Source: an uncultured Rhodoferax sp.
GTDB lineage: Bacteria > Pseudomonadota > Gammaproteobacteria > Burkholderiales > Burkholderiaceae_C
Direction of reading: 5' to 3'
Length of the DNA stretch: 5,626 bases
NCBI GenBank assembly: GCA_936943465.1
Contig: CAKZJN010000524.1
Location: 1-5,626 of the forward strand
Shown: one piece after another, positions 5,105 through 5,626 of the stretch
Numbering within the stretch: position 1 is the first letter of the stretch
Layout of the letters: each line of letters starts with the position of its first letter
Translations under genes and position numbers: made by a program
Notes under the pieces: model-generated
The model's database searches: none
The model's input: only the letters and a program-made list of their open reading frames with translations
What the model was told of the DNA's origin: nothing

Positions 5105-5626
5105 TTACAGGCACTCACGCAGGAAGTCGTTCACGCCCTGCAGGAGTCGCTGTACATCGGCCTCGGTGGTGTCCGGGCAGATCAGCATCATGTTGTGAAA
5201 CGGCGTGATCATGACTTCGCGGTTCAAGAGGTACAGGTGAATCGCGTGCTCCAGCTCGGCGTCCATGGCATTGCCCGCCTCGGTGCCATTGACGGGTGCC
5301 ACCGGACAAAACTGAAACTCCACCCGCGCCCCCACCTGCGTCACACACCACGGCACGCCATGTTGCGTCAGCACCGCGCGCAAGCCGTCGGCCAGTCGCC
5401 CGGCCAGCGCATGCATTGGCACAAAGGTGGCCTCGGTCATCAGGCTGCTGAGGGTGGCGCGCATGGCGGCCATGGCCAGCAGGTTGGCCGTCAGCGTCGT
5501 GCCGATGCCCGAGTGCCCGGGCGGGGCGCTGCGCTTGGCCTCCACCGCGCGCTGCGCCAGTGCGGCACTAAAACCGTAGGCCGCGCACGGCATGCCACCG
5601 CCCAGCGGCTTGCCGACCACGACCGC
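5105..5626 (-). CDS. Class III aminotransferase, glutamate-1-semialdehyde aminotransferase-like (partial, N-terminus outside window)
   Basis: The last 173 residues of a PLP enzyme whose frame is open to the right edge. The fragment begins AVVVGKPLGGGMPCAAYG. The lysine in GKPLGGG (codon 5609-5611) sits where glutamate-1-semialdehyde aminotransferases carry the Lys that binds PLP (GKxIGGGxPxGAxG). It is followed by the conserved small-residue segment GIGTTLTANLLAMAA and a C-terminal domain with LLNREVMITPFHNMMLICPDTT, the usual end of class III enzymes. It is not obviously HemL itself: the PLP-lysine motif has Cys-Ala where HemL has Gly-Ala, and the gene travels with a GntR regulator, which suggests catabolic or specialised amine metabolism. 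The substrate cannot be assigned. The upstream two-thirds (cofactor phosphate and substrate residues) lie outside. Class assignment secure, specific reaction open. Confidence 0.9.
   Translation of the reverse strand, partial: AVVVGKPLGGGMPCAAYGFSAALAQRAVEAKRSAPPGHSGIGTTLTANLLAMAAMRATLSSLMTEATFVPMHALAGRLADGLRAVLTQHGVPWCVTQVGARVEFQFCPVAPVNGTEAGNAMDAELEHAIHLYLLNREVMITPFHNMMLICPDTTEADVQRLLQGVNDFLRECL

Noticed and set aside
4528..5208. Long plus-strand open frame opposite gntR
   Set aside because: Antisense shadow of a clear GntR/FCD gene; it runs across the gene junction into the aminotransferase with no family pattern.

Overview
This 5.6 kb window is GC-rich chromosomal DNA from a Gram-negative bacterium. 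The protein sequences look betaproteobacterial, most likely Burkholderiales/Comamonadaceae (Rhodoferax/Polaromonas-like). That placement rests on the style of the encoded proteins, because no rRNA or other phylogenetic marker is present. I see no mobile element, CRISPR array, tRNA or rRNA.

Left block, minus strand, 1-3028: a tightly packed operon of three genes, read right to left. They are a periplasmic substrate-binding protein of the PQQ-dependent alcohol dehydrogenase-associated ABC family, a PedC-like ABC-2 permease (19 bp overlap), and, 12 bp further on, the N-terminal 344 residues of a secreted NosR/NirI-like protein that leaves the window. These are accessory genes of PQQ-dependent alcohol oxidation. 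The ATPase expected with the permease is not in the window.

Control region, 3029-3432: a roughly 400 bp divergent spacer. It holds a near-consensus sigma-54 promoter for the left operon (GG-N10-GC, 3094-3109, minus strand), a palindrome about 145 bp upstream of the predicted start that is well placed to be an enhancer-binding site, a large inverted repeat that mirrors the -24 element, and a possible leader stem-loop.

Middle block, plus strand, 3433-4386: hpf (short ribosome hibernation factor), then a very acidic 105-residue protein of unknown function, then a plant-type 2Fe-2S ferredoxin that overlaps it by 11 bp. These are probably co-transcribed and end at a hairpin at 4388-4422. How a ribosome hibernation factor, an acidic protein and a ferredoxin work together is not known from the sequence.

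Right block, minus strand, 4411-5626: the C-terminal part of a class III aminotransferase resembling glutamate-1-semialdehyde aminotransferase, including its PLP lysine, followed 25 bp later by a GntR/FCD-family regulator that converges on the ferredoxin. The regulator probably controls its neighbouring aminotransferase operon.

Most of this is ordinary gene content. The points worth a second look are the sigma-54 architecture, the ATPase-less transporter pair, the altered flavinylation-type motif in the NosR-like protein, and the hpf/acidic protein/ferredoxin grouping. I found no clearly new system.
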